Below are positions 42,107 to 52,122 of a stretch of DNA of 64,000 bases, in pieces. The translations under genes were made by a program, and so were the position numbers. The notes under the pieces were generated by a model that did no database searches, had not been told where the DNA came from, and was given only the letters and a program-made list of their open reading frames with translations. Origin of the DNA: Blattamonas nauphoetae (taxonomy: Eukaryota; Preaxostyla; Oxymonadida); contig JARBJD010000261.1 in the NCBI GenBank assembly GCA_033064195.1, positions 43,495 through 107,494 on the forward strand, given 5' to 3'. Position 1 is the stretch's first letter. Every line of letters starts with the position of its first letter.

Positions 42107-45100
42107 TTACCCTGAGCAAACGTGCAAACACACCCTGAACAGTGTGTGCTGGAGCAAAAAGTTCGTCAGCACAACTTGCACACTTGGTAAACCAAACGAT
42201 CGGTGGGATGGATCACCAGAATAACACTTCTCGTGGTAAACAGCCTCCTTCTTGGAGTGTATTTCCTTTTGAATCAGACTATAATGAGGAATTCAGAGTC
42301 CAGTCTGATCAATAGTCAAGGCTTTACACAAAATATTGAAAGATGAGTTCGTTTTTCCAATATTCCTTCGTTTCGGCGAGAAAGGTGATGATTAGCCAAC
42401 AATTCGACATTATTTTAATGTAATTTCGTCCAAATTGATCAAATAATATTTGTTTCAATCGATTTTCCACCATTATTCATGGATTCGATCATCCTCCAGA
42501 TTCTGTGCTGATATTCAGAAATGATGGGCCCAAAGTGCACAAGATCGAACAACATGCACAAACCACCACAAACACCACATCCAACACAATGACTTCTGAA
42601 GCGATCAATCGAAAGATCGTGTGTTTTCTCGACTCTCTTTCATCTTTCTTCATGTTGTTATGCTCTATATCTCATATCACCCTCTCAGATTGGGGCCAAA
42701 ACAGAGAACATTATTGTGCAGGATTGGTATGTCCCGCTTTCGTTCACCTCTCTTTTTTTGACTTTACACTTCTTTCGAACATAATTACAGATGGATTGAA
42801 GATGGAATGAGATGGATCCAACTGCCCGTCTCGTTCGGTCAATAAAATGCTGAAATGCTCGCACTGTATGTCGCCCTCTCTTTTTACCTCTCTCTTTATT
42901 GTTTTTTTCTAAGTTGGGACTTAATTGTTGATAGATTGACAATGAAAAGTGAATGATCAAACTGGCCGTCTCCTTCGGGCAAGGAAATGCAGAAGAGCAC
43001 ACACTGTAAGCTTCCCTCTCTGTTGACCTCTCTATTTATTGTTTCTTCTCTTTTTTAAGACCTAATCACCAATCGATACGGTGTGAAAGGACTCTGATCA
43101 AACCTTTTGTCCTGATCGGACAGTGAATTGCATTATTACGCACACCGTGTGTTCTTCTCTTTATTTGCCTCAATTTTTATTGTTTTTCTTCTTTTTAAGA
43201 CTTACTGAGCAATAGGTACCTTTTGAAATGACTCTGATCAAACGGGCTGTCATAATCAGACGATGCGATGCCGAAGAGCACCAACTGTATGTTCATCCCT
43301 TTGTTTCCTCTCATTTATCTTCTTGACTTATCATTCTCTCTCTCCTTGTCATTCCCCTCATCTCTTTCTCTCGTCTTCGTTTTTCTCGTGATGTTGGTTC
43401 TTTTGCACAGTCTCTACTGTCCCAGAAGCAAAACTGTCTATTTGGGAATGGAAACGTGATGATGAACATCAGCTCGGCGCTTCGTCTCTCGACAATGAGT
43501 ACCGACAACACATAATCTCTTCTCTCCGTTTTACTGTTGATTTACAAGTCGAACTTCCAACTTCTGCACCATCCCAACGAGATTCGGCATTTCTGACAAA
43601 CCACAAGACTCAGATCCATTCGACGTCGCCGGCCAACCTCCAATGTGATTTGATGTGCCGTTCGATCCAGGCGTATCGCATCCTGTCTTCACCATTATCA
43701 CTCCCCAAGTATTCTTATTGACTTTTGAGAAGGAAGAATATCCGAGTCTCAGACCTTCCCACGCTTCAGTGTCTCCCAACTCTTTCGCTGAAATCACATG
43801 TCATTCCTGACTCCTCCATCCGCAAGATATGAATGTTGGAAACATCGACGAACACATCCTCCATTGTAATCATCCATTTCTCATGATAGATCCAACTATC
43901 TCGACTTTACAGGAAGTTCGGAGACTCACCAACCAAGACCAAGTCACTGCTCTGATTGTCACTCAATACGAACGAACCGTGGATGCAAAGAAGTGATCAT
44001 TCATGCTCATGAAGCTTCAATCCATGAATGTCATTTTCAAAGTCTAAATAGAGGAGCAGGCACTCCCAACCGAACGGGGGCTCAACTTCAGCACAAAACA
44101 TGACCACATCGAAGCAACTGGCATCACATCGATGGACTGGGATATCAGAATGACAATGCTGCTCGTAAATACGACATCAGGATCCATAAACTTTGATCAC
44201 ATCGAAATGGGGAAACGGAGTCCAGAAAAGCACTAAGAAGCTCCCATCGTAGCCTTCGACAACAACGACAGCATATACGACAATTATGCTGAGTATCCGA
44301 CAGATATCAGGTTCAATCAGGACAGCATCCGATCCTCAACGCGATCCCAAAAAATTCAGAAGCCGACGTCAACATCGATGCGCTTCCATCACCAGCCTCC
44401 TCATCACCAGCTCCCAATCCAGCTCATTGGCGAACGTGTCTGCCTCAGGCTTCCTGGACGAGGAGGGCAACGTTGTAATCCAGCCCTTCCACCAGGCTTC
44501 GATCCAACTCTGATTCAAGAACCAGAACGAGCTGATCATAGCTGCAGTGGTTACGAGGATGACCGAGAATACCATTCAACTGACGCAGGGCAGAATCCAT
44601 CGCAGACACGATGGTCGGAATTAGGATGTGACGTTCTTGCTGTTGAGACTTGTCGACATACTGTCTGCTCCTCGCTCGTCAAGCTTCCAGACCGTCTCTC
44701 CACAGATGTAACATTCGCGTGCTCACACTCGACACGGAGGGCATTAATCTGCTGTTCACGGTCATCGCTGTTTTCAACCACGCCGAGGTTACCCCAGTCG
44801 CACTGAGCAACATCAAAAGCTGATCACGCCGATCTTCACGCGGCACCTCTCTCACTTCGCAGCACCAGCCTCGCACACCGACCTTGTCATTCATCACCGC
44901 TCCTTCCGTCCTCGCTGCTGACTCGAAGCGCTCTTCTGTGTAATTCCGTTCTCCCTTTCCATCTGCCTCGCTGAGCAATCCCGAGTCCAGCCCCTTTCTT
45001 TTGTGTCATGCGACGAATCCACACACGACGGACAGATCTCTCCAAATCGACTCCATCTCGTCGATGAGGAAGTGCCCCCTCCGACGCCCTGTCTGTTCTC

Positions 45101-45513
45101 ATCACGACCCCAAGGCCAAGTCTCGCAGGCAGGGCGAGCGCGGCTTTCGTCTACCAACGCCGTCTCACCACGTGACGCCTTCGCCAGTTCGAACTCTTCA
45201 TGAAAAACATGAAAATAGTGTTGAATGGATGATGTACTTTCTATATGTGTTTCAATTCTGTCTTATTTTATCGTCGTTTCTTCGATAATCGCAATAATAC
45301 ACCTGTCTTTCACTTCCTGACATAACGGCAGTAAACAATGGGTTGATCATCTCTGACAGTGATCCTTTTGTCAGAGAATGTTCTAGGCAATAAATTGATC
45401 TTATTACAACATTTTAATGCATTTAAATGCGAAATGGAATATAGTTATGCTGTTCATGTGATGCACAGTGTGTGTGCTCAAATTTTCGAAATGTGCGCAA
45501 ATGCTCAGGGTAA
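42107..45513. mobile_element. 3.4-kb DNA transposon with 12-bp TIRs and 8-bp target duplication
   Basis: The left end TTACCCTGAGCA (42,107) and the right end TGCTCAGGGTAA (ending 45,513) are perfect inverted repeats, with weaker similarity further in. GTCATCAA flanks both sides (42,099-42,106 and 45,514-45,521). An 8-bp duplication points to hAT, P, Zisupton or related cut-and-paste families; MULE (mostly 9 bp) is less likely. The interior has no recognised transposase. It contains four tandem units of about 140 bp (42.79-43.33 kb) and decayed G/C-richer coding-like sequence (44.2-45.2 kb) broken by stops. It is probably non-autonomous or degenerate. Confidence 0.85.
42790..43325 (+). repeat. 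Four degenerate tandem units of about 140 bp with exon/intron-like organisation
   Basis: Each unit has a core around GATCAAAC..GTC, an AATGCxGAAGAGCAC-type segment, a GTATGT/GTAAGC-type donor-like sequence after ACTGT, then a pyrimidine-rich run ending TTTTTAAG. Copies have diverged considerably. The pattern looks like repeated exon-plus-intron units. Confidence 0.6.
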
Positions 45514-46067
45514 GTCATCAAGGAGGATAATCGTTTGGAGATTCTTCACAGAGAAGTCATCAATGTATAGTGCATCAAAGAGATCCTCCCTGCATTCATC
45601 AGGAATTCTGTCTTGCCACTGGTTGTCAATGATTTCTTCATAAGCAGCTTTTGATTGTGACAATTCCAAGAGAAACGGTAGTGCTTCATCATATTTCACT
45701 TTCACATAAGGAACGTTCAGTATTGGTTTGAATTTATCGAAAGTCGGATCAATATTCTTATCTGTGATGAAGACAAAGAGGTGAAACAGTTCATTCCTGA
45801 CTTGAACATTCTGGAGCTTGGCAACCTCTCGAAGAGCATTGAATGTCTTTCCACTTCCTCTGTTTCCAACAAAGACATTAACACTATTGCGATTGAAATT
45901 TAGGTCTGGATGGATTTGTGATTGCACTTCATGAGAAACAATCCGATTGGATGCTTCACTTAATTTTGCATTCACACACGCTGTTCATGACATTGTTGAT
46001 CTTTGCATTTATGATTTATCACTCATTAAAATGTAGTTTTCATTTTTTTATTTTGTATGAAAACAAC

Positions 46068-46277
46068 ATGACTAAAAAGAGAAAGTTCAATCCACCACAA
46101 AGAAAAGCACAGGCGAAGAGACCGAAAATGAGATATGAACAGGCAACCAGAGATGCGATAAAACAAATCTTTGCTGATGATGATATTCGCACCAAATTCA
46201 ATTCTGCACTCAGTAGTGTTCCGTCAGCATTGGAATTCATTGAAAGAACAAAACAAATTTGGAATGTTCAGAAATGA
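46068..46277 (+). CDS. Small basic Polinton-associated protein
   Basis: 69 residues from the ATG at 46,068 (MTKKRKFNPPQRKAQAKRPK). The lysine/arginine-rich N-terminus could bind DNA or be a nuclear localisation signal; a predicted helical segment follows. It is divergently placed from the ATPase, with about 90 bp between starts. No family recognised; a DNA-condensing or virion core protein is one possibility. Confidence 0.5.
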   Translation: MTKKRKFNPPQRKAQAKRPKMRYEQATRDAIKQIFADDDIRTKFNSALSSVPSALEFIERTKQIWNVQK

Positions 46278-48092
46278 AGCAGAATTGTTCTGATCGTCGT
46301 TTCAAACACATGAACTTTTCATGAACCCTGATCATGGGGCTTGAACAATATGATTAAATTAAACTAAAAAAAATTAAAAAATTGCTTGAGGCAGTCTACT
46401 GAAGGCTGTAGGCAGACCAGACACTTCGTTGGCTCCCGACAAATATCTCACTAATGTGACTTCCAACTGCAGCTGGATTCTCAGACACAGATGCACAAAT
46501 CACTTGTCATTCAACACAAGAATTCCATGGTAGATTCTACCAATTAGCTTCGTTCGAATCGAACCCGAATCATTGCTTCCCTTTTTCTGGTTCAGTGACC
46601 CAACTACCGTTTTGATCGAGTTCATTTCATGTTTTTCGCGAGTTCAACAAGCTTGAAGCCTAATGTGATGACTCAATTTTTGCTGGGATTTTTTCATAGA
46701 GAATGTTCTGAATGTGATATCAGAAAAAAAGATGTGATATTTCGACCTGATCTTGAGCAGATGGTGAAGGAACCGTACCAATGAGTATACTGGAGAATTC
46801 CACTCGTTTGGTCCATGTCATCCGGAGAGATCATGATCCATGTGAAGGAATCGAGACGGAAATAACGAGTGATGTGGAGTTGACTGATGACTTTGCATGG
46901 CACTGGAATGGAATTAACCCGGTAATCATGGTTTAAACAACTATTTACGGAGCTCACGGATTGGGAGTGAAGGTCTGTTTCCGTCTTATGGGAATTGTGA
47001 TGTCCACTCCGTCTTTACCTCACTTCCACAGAAGAAATCTCTCAACATCGATTCATGAAATGGTGATGGGATGATTCCTCATTTCTATTTCGCTTCTTCG
47101 CTTTCATTTTTTACGTCAGTCGGTTTGCCCTCATTTTTGTGGTTTCAAAGGTTTTCGTGGATCTTGCTTTCGTTTTTTTGGCTCCAAGCCATCACTTCGA
47201 CACGGTTCAATAGCGTGCGGAACGATTGTGAGGCTCCAGGAAAGGAGCCTCGACGAAAAACGGAGATATGACCTCCTTCGTTAATCTCAGTTCCAACGAT
47301 GGTCCAAAATGGGAGCAGATGCTCTTGAAATCTTCGATGAAGACTTTATTATCAAAACAGGAGACACATTCAGACTTCAGGAAAGACCCTTGACACGGGA
47401 ACACGAAGTGATATATACAGCGAACAAACAGGGAGAGCGTGTTGGAGACAGCCTTATTAACCCACAGTCAATCTTGAGGCAGCTGAAGCACCTCTTCTCC
47501 GACACACTGTCTCAATTGAAGGTTAGAAGAGATTTCTGGACATGGTCAAGAAAAAAAACACGTCTGTGTGAGTGGATATTGAATACCATGGGTCAACATT
47601 TTAAACCAGGATTTGTGTTTCCAAGCCCAGTGGACGATTTCTGTTAACCAAGCGAAAATCTCGTTGCAGCACACAAATCTCTCACATCATCATTCCGCAA
47701 AAAACCCTTGTTGATTGCTGAAATCGTGTACGAGTTGATATGATGGACAGACAATCATGTGGAGGAGAAAAGGACTAGGATCAAACCGATACTGCCGTCA
47801 AGAGGACAAGATGACAATGGTTCAGTTTCGTTTCTTCCGTTCTTCCTTGGAATCCAAATTAAACGAAGTCAAACCACCGATCCAACGTTCATTTGAAGTT
47901 TACAGCAACTGATTCAACAATGAATCCCGACCAGAGTGGGATTCGATGCTAAAGCACCTTCTGAAGAATGATCAGTTCAAAGTTCGTCACTGCCCGAGTA
48001 TTGCATCGGAACTCAAGAAATGGCTACCTACAAAATTGGGTTTTTCAATTAGTACTCCCAACTTCACATTTTTTTATATCTTTGCTATAGAT
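46278..48092. other. Region with no recognised gene; weak ORF at 47,309-47,647
   Basis: Contains scattered short ORFs only. One at 47,309-47,647 (+, 112 residues, ALEIFDEDFIIKTGDTFRLQ near its start) has mildly coding-like composition, and 46,694-46,957 (-) is weaker. Both could be remnants of Polinton genes broken before the DIRS insertion. Nothing else supported. Confidence 0.3.
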
Positions 48093-48175
48093 GATCCTCT
48101 GTTTGGGGAAAGTGAGGAAGAGTGAGAATCCTTCTGCATCTGAAGTGGGAGAGCTTGTGAATGGGACTAGATTCT
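48093..48175. repeat. DIRS right inverted terminal repeat
   Basis: 48,123-48,175 is the inverted counterpart of the inner part of the left repeat (shared AATCCTTCTGCATCTGAAGT). The outermost 30 bp (GATCCTCTGTTTGG..) are unique to this end and reappear complemented in the internal region. Confidence 0.85.
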
Positions 48176-48401
48176 TGGGAGTTTGAAAGTGAGATGTGAA
48201 GAGCGCAGAAGTAGTTTGGACCTAGAAGATAGGCAACTCAATGAAACAAACGATACGCTCAAAGATAGACAACGGGAAAATAGAATAGATCAGAAGATAG
48301 TCAATGACTGTCAATACACACAAAGAAGAACTGTAGAAGCTAGATGAATGCAAAGAATACTTCGAAGATATGTGAACCCGACCGCTTGGGTGGGTGGGTG
48401 G

Positions 48402-48469
48402 CACTCTTCCTCACTTTCTCCAAACAGAGGATCAGTCTGCACTGATCATGTCTGGTGCAGTTCGGAAGA
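48402..48469. repeat. DIRS internal complementary region (ICR)
   Basis: The first half (ACTCTTCCTCACTTTCTCCA..) is complementary to the right outer end at 48,093-48,122. The second half (GATCAGTCTGCACTGATCAT.., from 48,430) matches the left outer end near 54,016. Together they mirror the circle junction, as in DIRS-1, where this region templates completion of the ends. Confidence 0.85.
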
Positions 48470-49439
48470 GTGAGGACTTGGGAGGACTGCTTCTGACTCG
48501 GTACATGTCTCACTTTCTGACTGAGGACTCGGTTGTGTGCTCATCCGAGTTGGGAGCAGATAATGTGTTTCCGTAACGCCAGACTTTGCGGACAGGCGCA
48601 CTGAATGCGCAGTTGAGCTGATTGACTCTCCGTTCATGACCCGGGAGGAGATTCCTGCATTATTCAGCGAGAAGGGAGAGAACTTCGTGACATCAATTCC
48701 CGCGGTCTACATGAGAGGCCTTACCAAAGCTCGAACATCCTCAGCTTTCCTCTCTCTCATCGTCACATCATTGAAGAAGATCGTGTCCTTCTCCCATGAT
48801 GTAGGACGAATCGCTCTAATATGCTCAATCGTCTTCTGGAGGGCGTCGCCAACCCTGAGCTCGCTTGGAAGATTCTCCTCCCGCAGCACGACTCGAGACA
48901 ATCCAATTTTAACTTTCAGCTCGGCCTACAGGATCACTGTCAGCCCTCCGTCAACTACCTCCACACTCCCACACAGAACCGAGTTCATCTCGGTGAACCT
49001 CATCCCGTGTTGCAAGATGAGGCTCACGGCGAGAAAAGATTGCCACTGAATCAAAGTCAAAGCTGTTTCCTTCTGTTCTCTGAGATGTGGGATCAGGATC
49101 TTTGCGTCAAAGATTATGCTGTACTTCGCGCGACTGGGATTCTTTTTCTTCTCACCTCGAATGTACAGAGACACTGTTGCTGAGTTGCTCACATCTTCAA
49201 TCCCCAAATGTCGACATAAGAAGATTAAAGCTGATCTAGCAATCTCTTTCGTTCTTGGCCCTCCTCCACGCTGTGCCAAAAAAGTTCGCCGCACCAACAT
49301 CGGAGATATCCCGCCATTCTCTCCCTGACTGGACACACCATCTGATCCATCTCCTAATCTATCCCGCATACTGCGCTCTCGTCTTCTCCACGAACGCTCC
49401 CTTCCAACTGGTGATCGCTTCTGTTGACAGTCCCTTCAT
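48446..49439 (-). pseudogene. DIRS tyrosine recombinase, frameshifted
   Basis: Starting near 49,439 (MKGLSTEAITSWKGAFVEKT) the core-binding region continues in another frame (RRWIRWCVQSGREW), then another (RSALIFLCRHLGI). The catalytic domain shows the first arginine in QHGMRFTEMNSVL. The later box where HxxR is expected reads SLNNAGISSR, so its arginine appears lost. A final tract (RLSAKSGVTETHYL) ends with the candidate nucleophilic Tyr. At least two frameshifts plus the missing arginine make it inactive. It would have integrated the circular cDNA. Confidence 0.75.
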
Positions 49440-49555
49440 TTCACCTAGCGTGTCCCAGATCTCCTGGGAACGTAGAACGCTTTGACCATCCCAACTGGGA
49501 TGCTTGCCCCCGCGGCTTTGACTCCCGGTCCCTCGACCAGAACTGTCGTGCTCCT

Positions 49556-51990
49556 TCACAATTGGATCACTCTGCGCGACATTTGCTTGAGCTCGGTTAG
49601 GCCTGGAAGAGATACCCAGTCCAGCGCGATGATGATTCCTTCGCACACTTCTCGCTCCATCTTCCTCACCGCTTTGAGGAGGAGCGGATTGGGTGGGAAG
49701 ACCCAAACTGTCTCCTCTCTCCAATCGACCATCAGCCCGTTCGTGGCTATCGCCTGCTCGTTCCTCTTCCACGCACAAAAGCGTTCAGTCTGTGCGTTCC
49801 AACTGTTGGCGAACGCATGGAGTGTAGGTTGGACCTCCAGCATCTGGCACACCATCCTGAACAGATCTCGTCTCAACATGTAGTCCCCTCCGTCCTCTCC
49901 TCTCGACAACTCATCCGATTGATGATTGTCTCGTCCTGGAACATGCACTGCCCTCATCCGGTGCTTGTGGGAAGTCAACACAGCTAGAATAGTGCGAAGG
50001 ATGGGGAGTAGAGAGATCGCGCAGCTCCTCCTGTTGATATTGAAGACAACTGTCGAGTTGTCTGACCGGAGAAGGATGTCTGTCTCGTCCTCCAGTGTCA
50101 TCGTCCTCTGCATCTCTTCGATGATCCAGCAGACAGCGACCATCTCCCTCCCATTGCTGCTCTGCTTCCTCTCCTCCTCGCTGAACATTCTCTGATGGAA
50201 TGTGTCCTCCCTTCCTTTGGCGCTGACCACTGCGCCCATTCCCCACTCCGACGCATCGGCTGTGACGATCACTGCCGGAAAGAAGAGTCGAATGCTGGCT
50301 TCCATCTCTCCTTGCAACCTTTCCTTCCACCACCTGAGCTCCTCGACTTCCATCTCCCCGAGTGTCCCCAGTTTGTGGTACAGTCTGAATAGTTCAAAGT
50401 CGAAAGAAATAATTCAAAGTCGAAATAAATAAATCAAAGTCGAAATTAATAATTCAAAGTCGAAGTGAAATATTTCTAAGTCGAAGGACCAAATTTTTGG
50501 ACCAACTTGTGAAAGTGAACTTCACACCCCACTCTATCATGCTCACTAAAACAGAATCAATGATCATGATGCTGGCTAGTCAAGTCTCATCCGACACCAT
50601 TCAACACTTTCTCGGCTATAGTTCACATTTTTTAGCTCATTTCACAGTTATTTCTTCGTCTTAGCCCAGAAAAACCTACAAATCAGATCCAGCACAAGTT
50701 GATCAAGGTCAAAAGTTTCCATACCTAGTCACACCGATGACTCCTTCCTGCCTCTCAAACGTCAGTTCAATCAGACTGTCTTTTGTGTGTCACAGGCTGT
50801 TTTTTCTCTGACCAATGAAAAATTTGTGTTCATCGAAAAAGCTCAAAATCACTTCAGAAAGCCCAAATGCATATTTTTCAATCCTGAAAAACGTGTTCAC
50901 CCTATAAAGCACATTGGCACAAAAAGTTCACAGGAGAAATAGAGTGAATTGTGTGGTGATTTCGGAAGCAAAAGGAAAAAAATCTGTTTTTCGACTTTGA
51001 ATTATTTATGTTCGACTTTGAACTATTCAGACTGTATCCTCCGTCTCCCACGATCTCCTCCTTCCTCCTCGTCAGGTTCCTTGTTCTGATGAACGTCTCT
51101 ACTTCGACGAGGGCGAAGGACTGGAGGACTCCGACGAGTGACGCGAGTGCATGTCCGACGCATTGTCTCCCGCACGAACACTGTATCAACCTGTCCCTCA
51201 CCTTCACGAACGCCTTCTTCCGCTTCACCCTCGTCGCAGCCACTATCATCGACTCGGTCTTCCAGAGGAAACTGAGAAACTCCAGCTGGCTTGAGGGCTG
51301 GAGGGCAGACTTCTCCTGATTCACTGTGAATCCTCGTCTGTCCAATTCCAGCAAAGTTAGCAGAATGCTCTTCTCCATCTCTTCCTCCGCTTGGACACAA
51401 CGTCTCTCATCATCTTGGTGAAGATGAGTGGGGACAGGCTGAGTCCAAACGGGAGAGTTGTGTGACTGTAGTAGTTTCCTTGGAAGAAGAAGCATAGAAA
51501 CTTCGCTGAATCGCTGTGGAGGGGAATGTGTTGGTATGCTAGTCGAAGATCGAGCTTCGCCAAATAGTCTCCTTCCCTCATCGTTTCCACTATAGTTGTC
51601 GGCCCCTCCATCTTGAAATGGATCGGCTCCAAGAACCGATTCGCTGGACGGCAATCCAAAATCTTCCGATACGTTCCGTCCGACTTCGGAACCAAAAAGA
51701 TATTGTTGAGAAGCACCACTTTGTCGATCGTGGTCTTCTCTATCATTCCTTCCATGATCTCTGCAGCGATTAGCTCGCTCATTGCTCGACTCTCCTTCTC
51801 CCCCGCACAATGCATTGAGAACGTCCCGTCGACCCCGGCTCGCTGAGGAAGGGGATCCTCACACCTTCCAGGACGGCCTGGTAGAACCTCGACCGCTGCC
51901 ACTCCTCCACCTTGTGCCGTATGAAACCACCGATCCCAACGCCGTTCCTTTCCAGTGTCTGAAGCCAAAAGACCATTCGAACTTTGTCTG
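49556..51990 (-). pseudogene. DIRS reverse transcriptase-RNase H, disrupted
   Basis: The RT N-terminus (GFIRHKVEEWQRSRF, near 51,930) is followed by a frameshift near 51,830. The fingers/palm then read IFLVPKSDGTYRKILDCRPA, AKLDLRLAYQHIPL and LPFGLSLSPLIFTKMMRD. The sequence jumps near 51,390 to AEEEMEKSILLTLLELDRRG with a frame change, and no YxDD box is present, which suggests a deletion of the catalytic loop. A 654-bp mariner-like MITE (50,381-51,034) splits RT from RNase H. RNase H has ADASEWGMGAVV, DNSTVVFNINR and VPGRDNHQSDELSR. The frame is continuous across the MITE if it and one TA are discounted. Confidence 0.82.
50381..51034. mobile_element. Tc1/mariner-like MITE nested in DIRS pol
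   Basis: 654 bp with terminal inverted repeats starting CAGTCTGAATAGTTCAAAGT, flanked by TA on both sides (50,379-50,380 and 51,035-51,036). Beyond the TIR, TCAAAGTCGAA recurs several times in tandem. There is no coding capacity. Removal with one TA restores the pol reading frame exactly. Confidence 0.85.
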
Positions 51991-52122
51991 TTAAAGTTAA
52001 ATCCAGTGAATGAATGAAAGAAAGAGTGTGTCGATGTGTTTTTTTAGTTAGTTGTGTTGTTGTAGTTGTTGGTCTTGTGGGAACTGAACAGTTGTGAAAT
52101 GTGAAGTGAATGGTTGGTGCGA

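Larger units (their letters stand above)
41736..45975 (-). pseudogene. A32-like (FtsK/HerA-type) packaging ATPase, split by a 3.4-kb insertion
   Basis: The N-terminal half is 45,514-45,975 (start ATG 45,975). It has Walker A GNRGSGKT near residue 35 and a Walker B strand IILLDD right at the break. The C-terminal half is 41,736-42,106, with the conserved ILTMHELF strand and GGFNKERISR region. The two halves are contiguous in frame once the intervening element and one copy of the 8-bp duplication (GTCATCAA) are discounted. The host gene was therefore intact when the insertion occurred. These ATPases pump DNA into capsids of Polintons, virophages and large DNA viruses. As it stands the gene cannot give a full protein. 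It is divergent from the small basic gene at 46,068. Confidence 0.82.

Noticed and set aside
42107-45513. Mutator (MULE) assignment for the 3.4-kb element
   Set aside because: The duplication that restores the ATPase frame is exactly 8 bp; MULEs usually make 9 bp and have longer TIRs. Not fully excluded.
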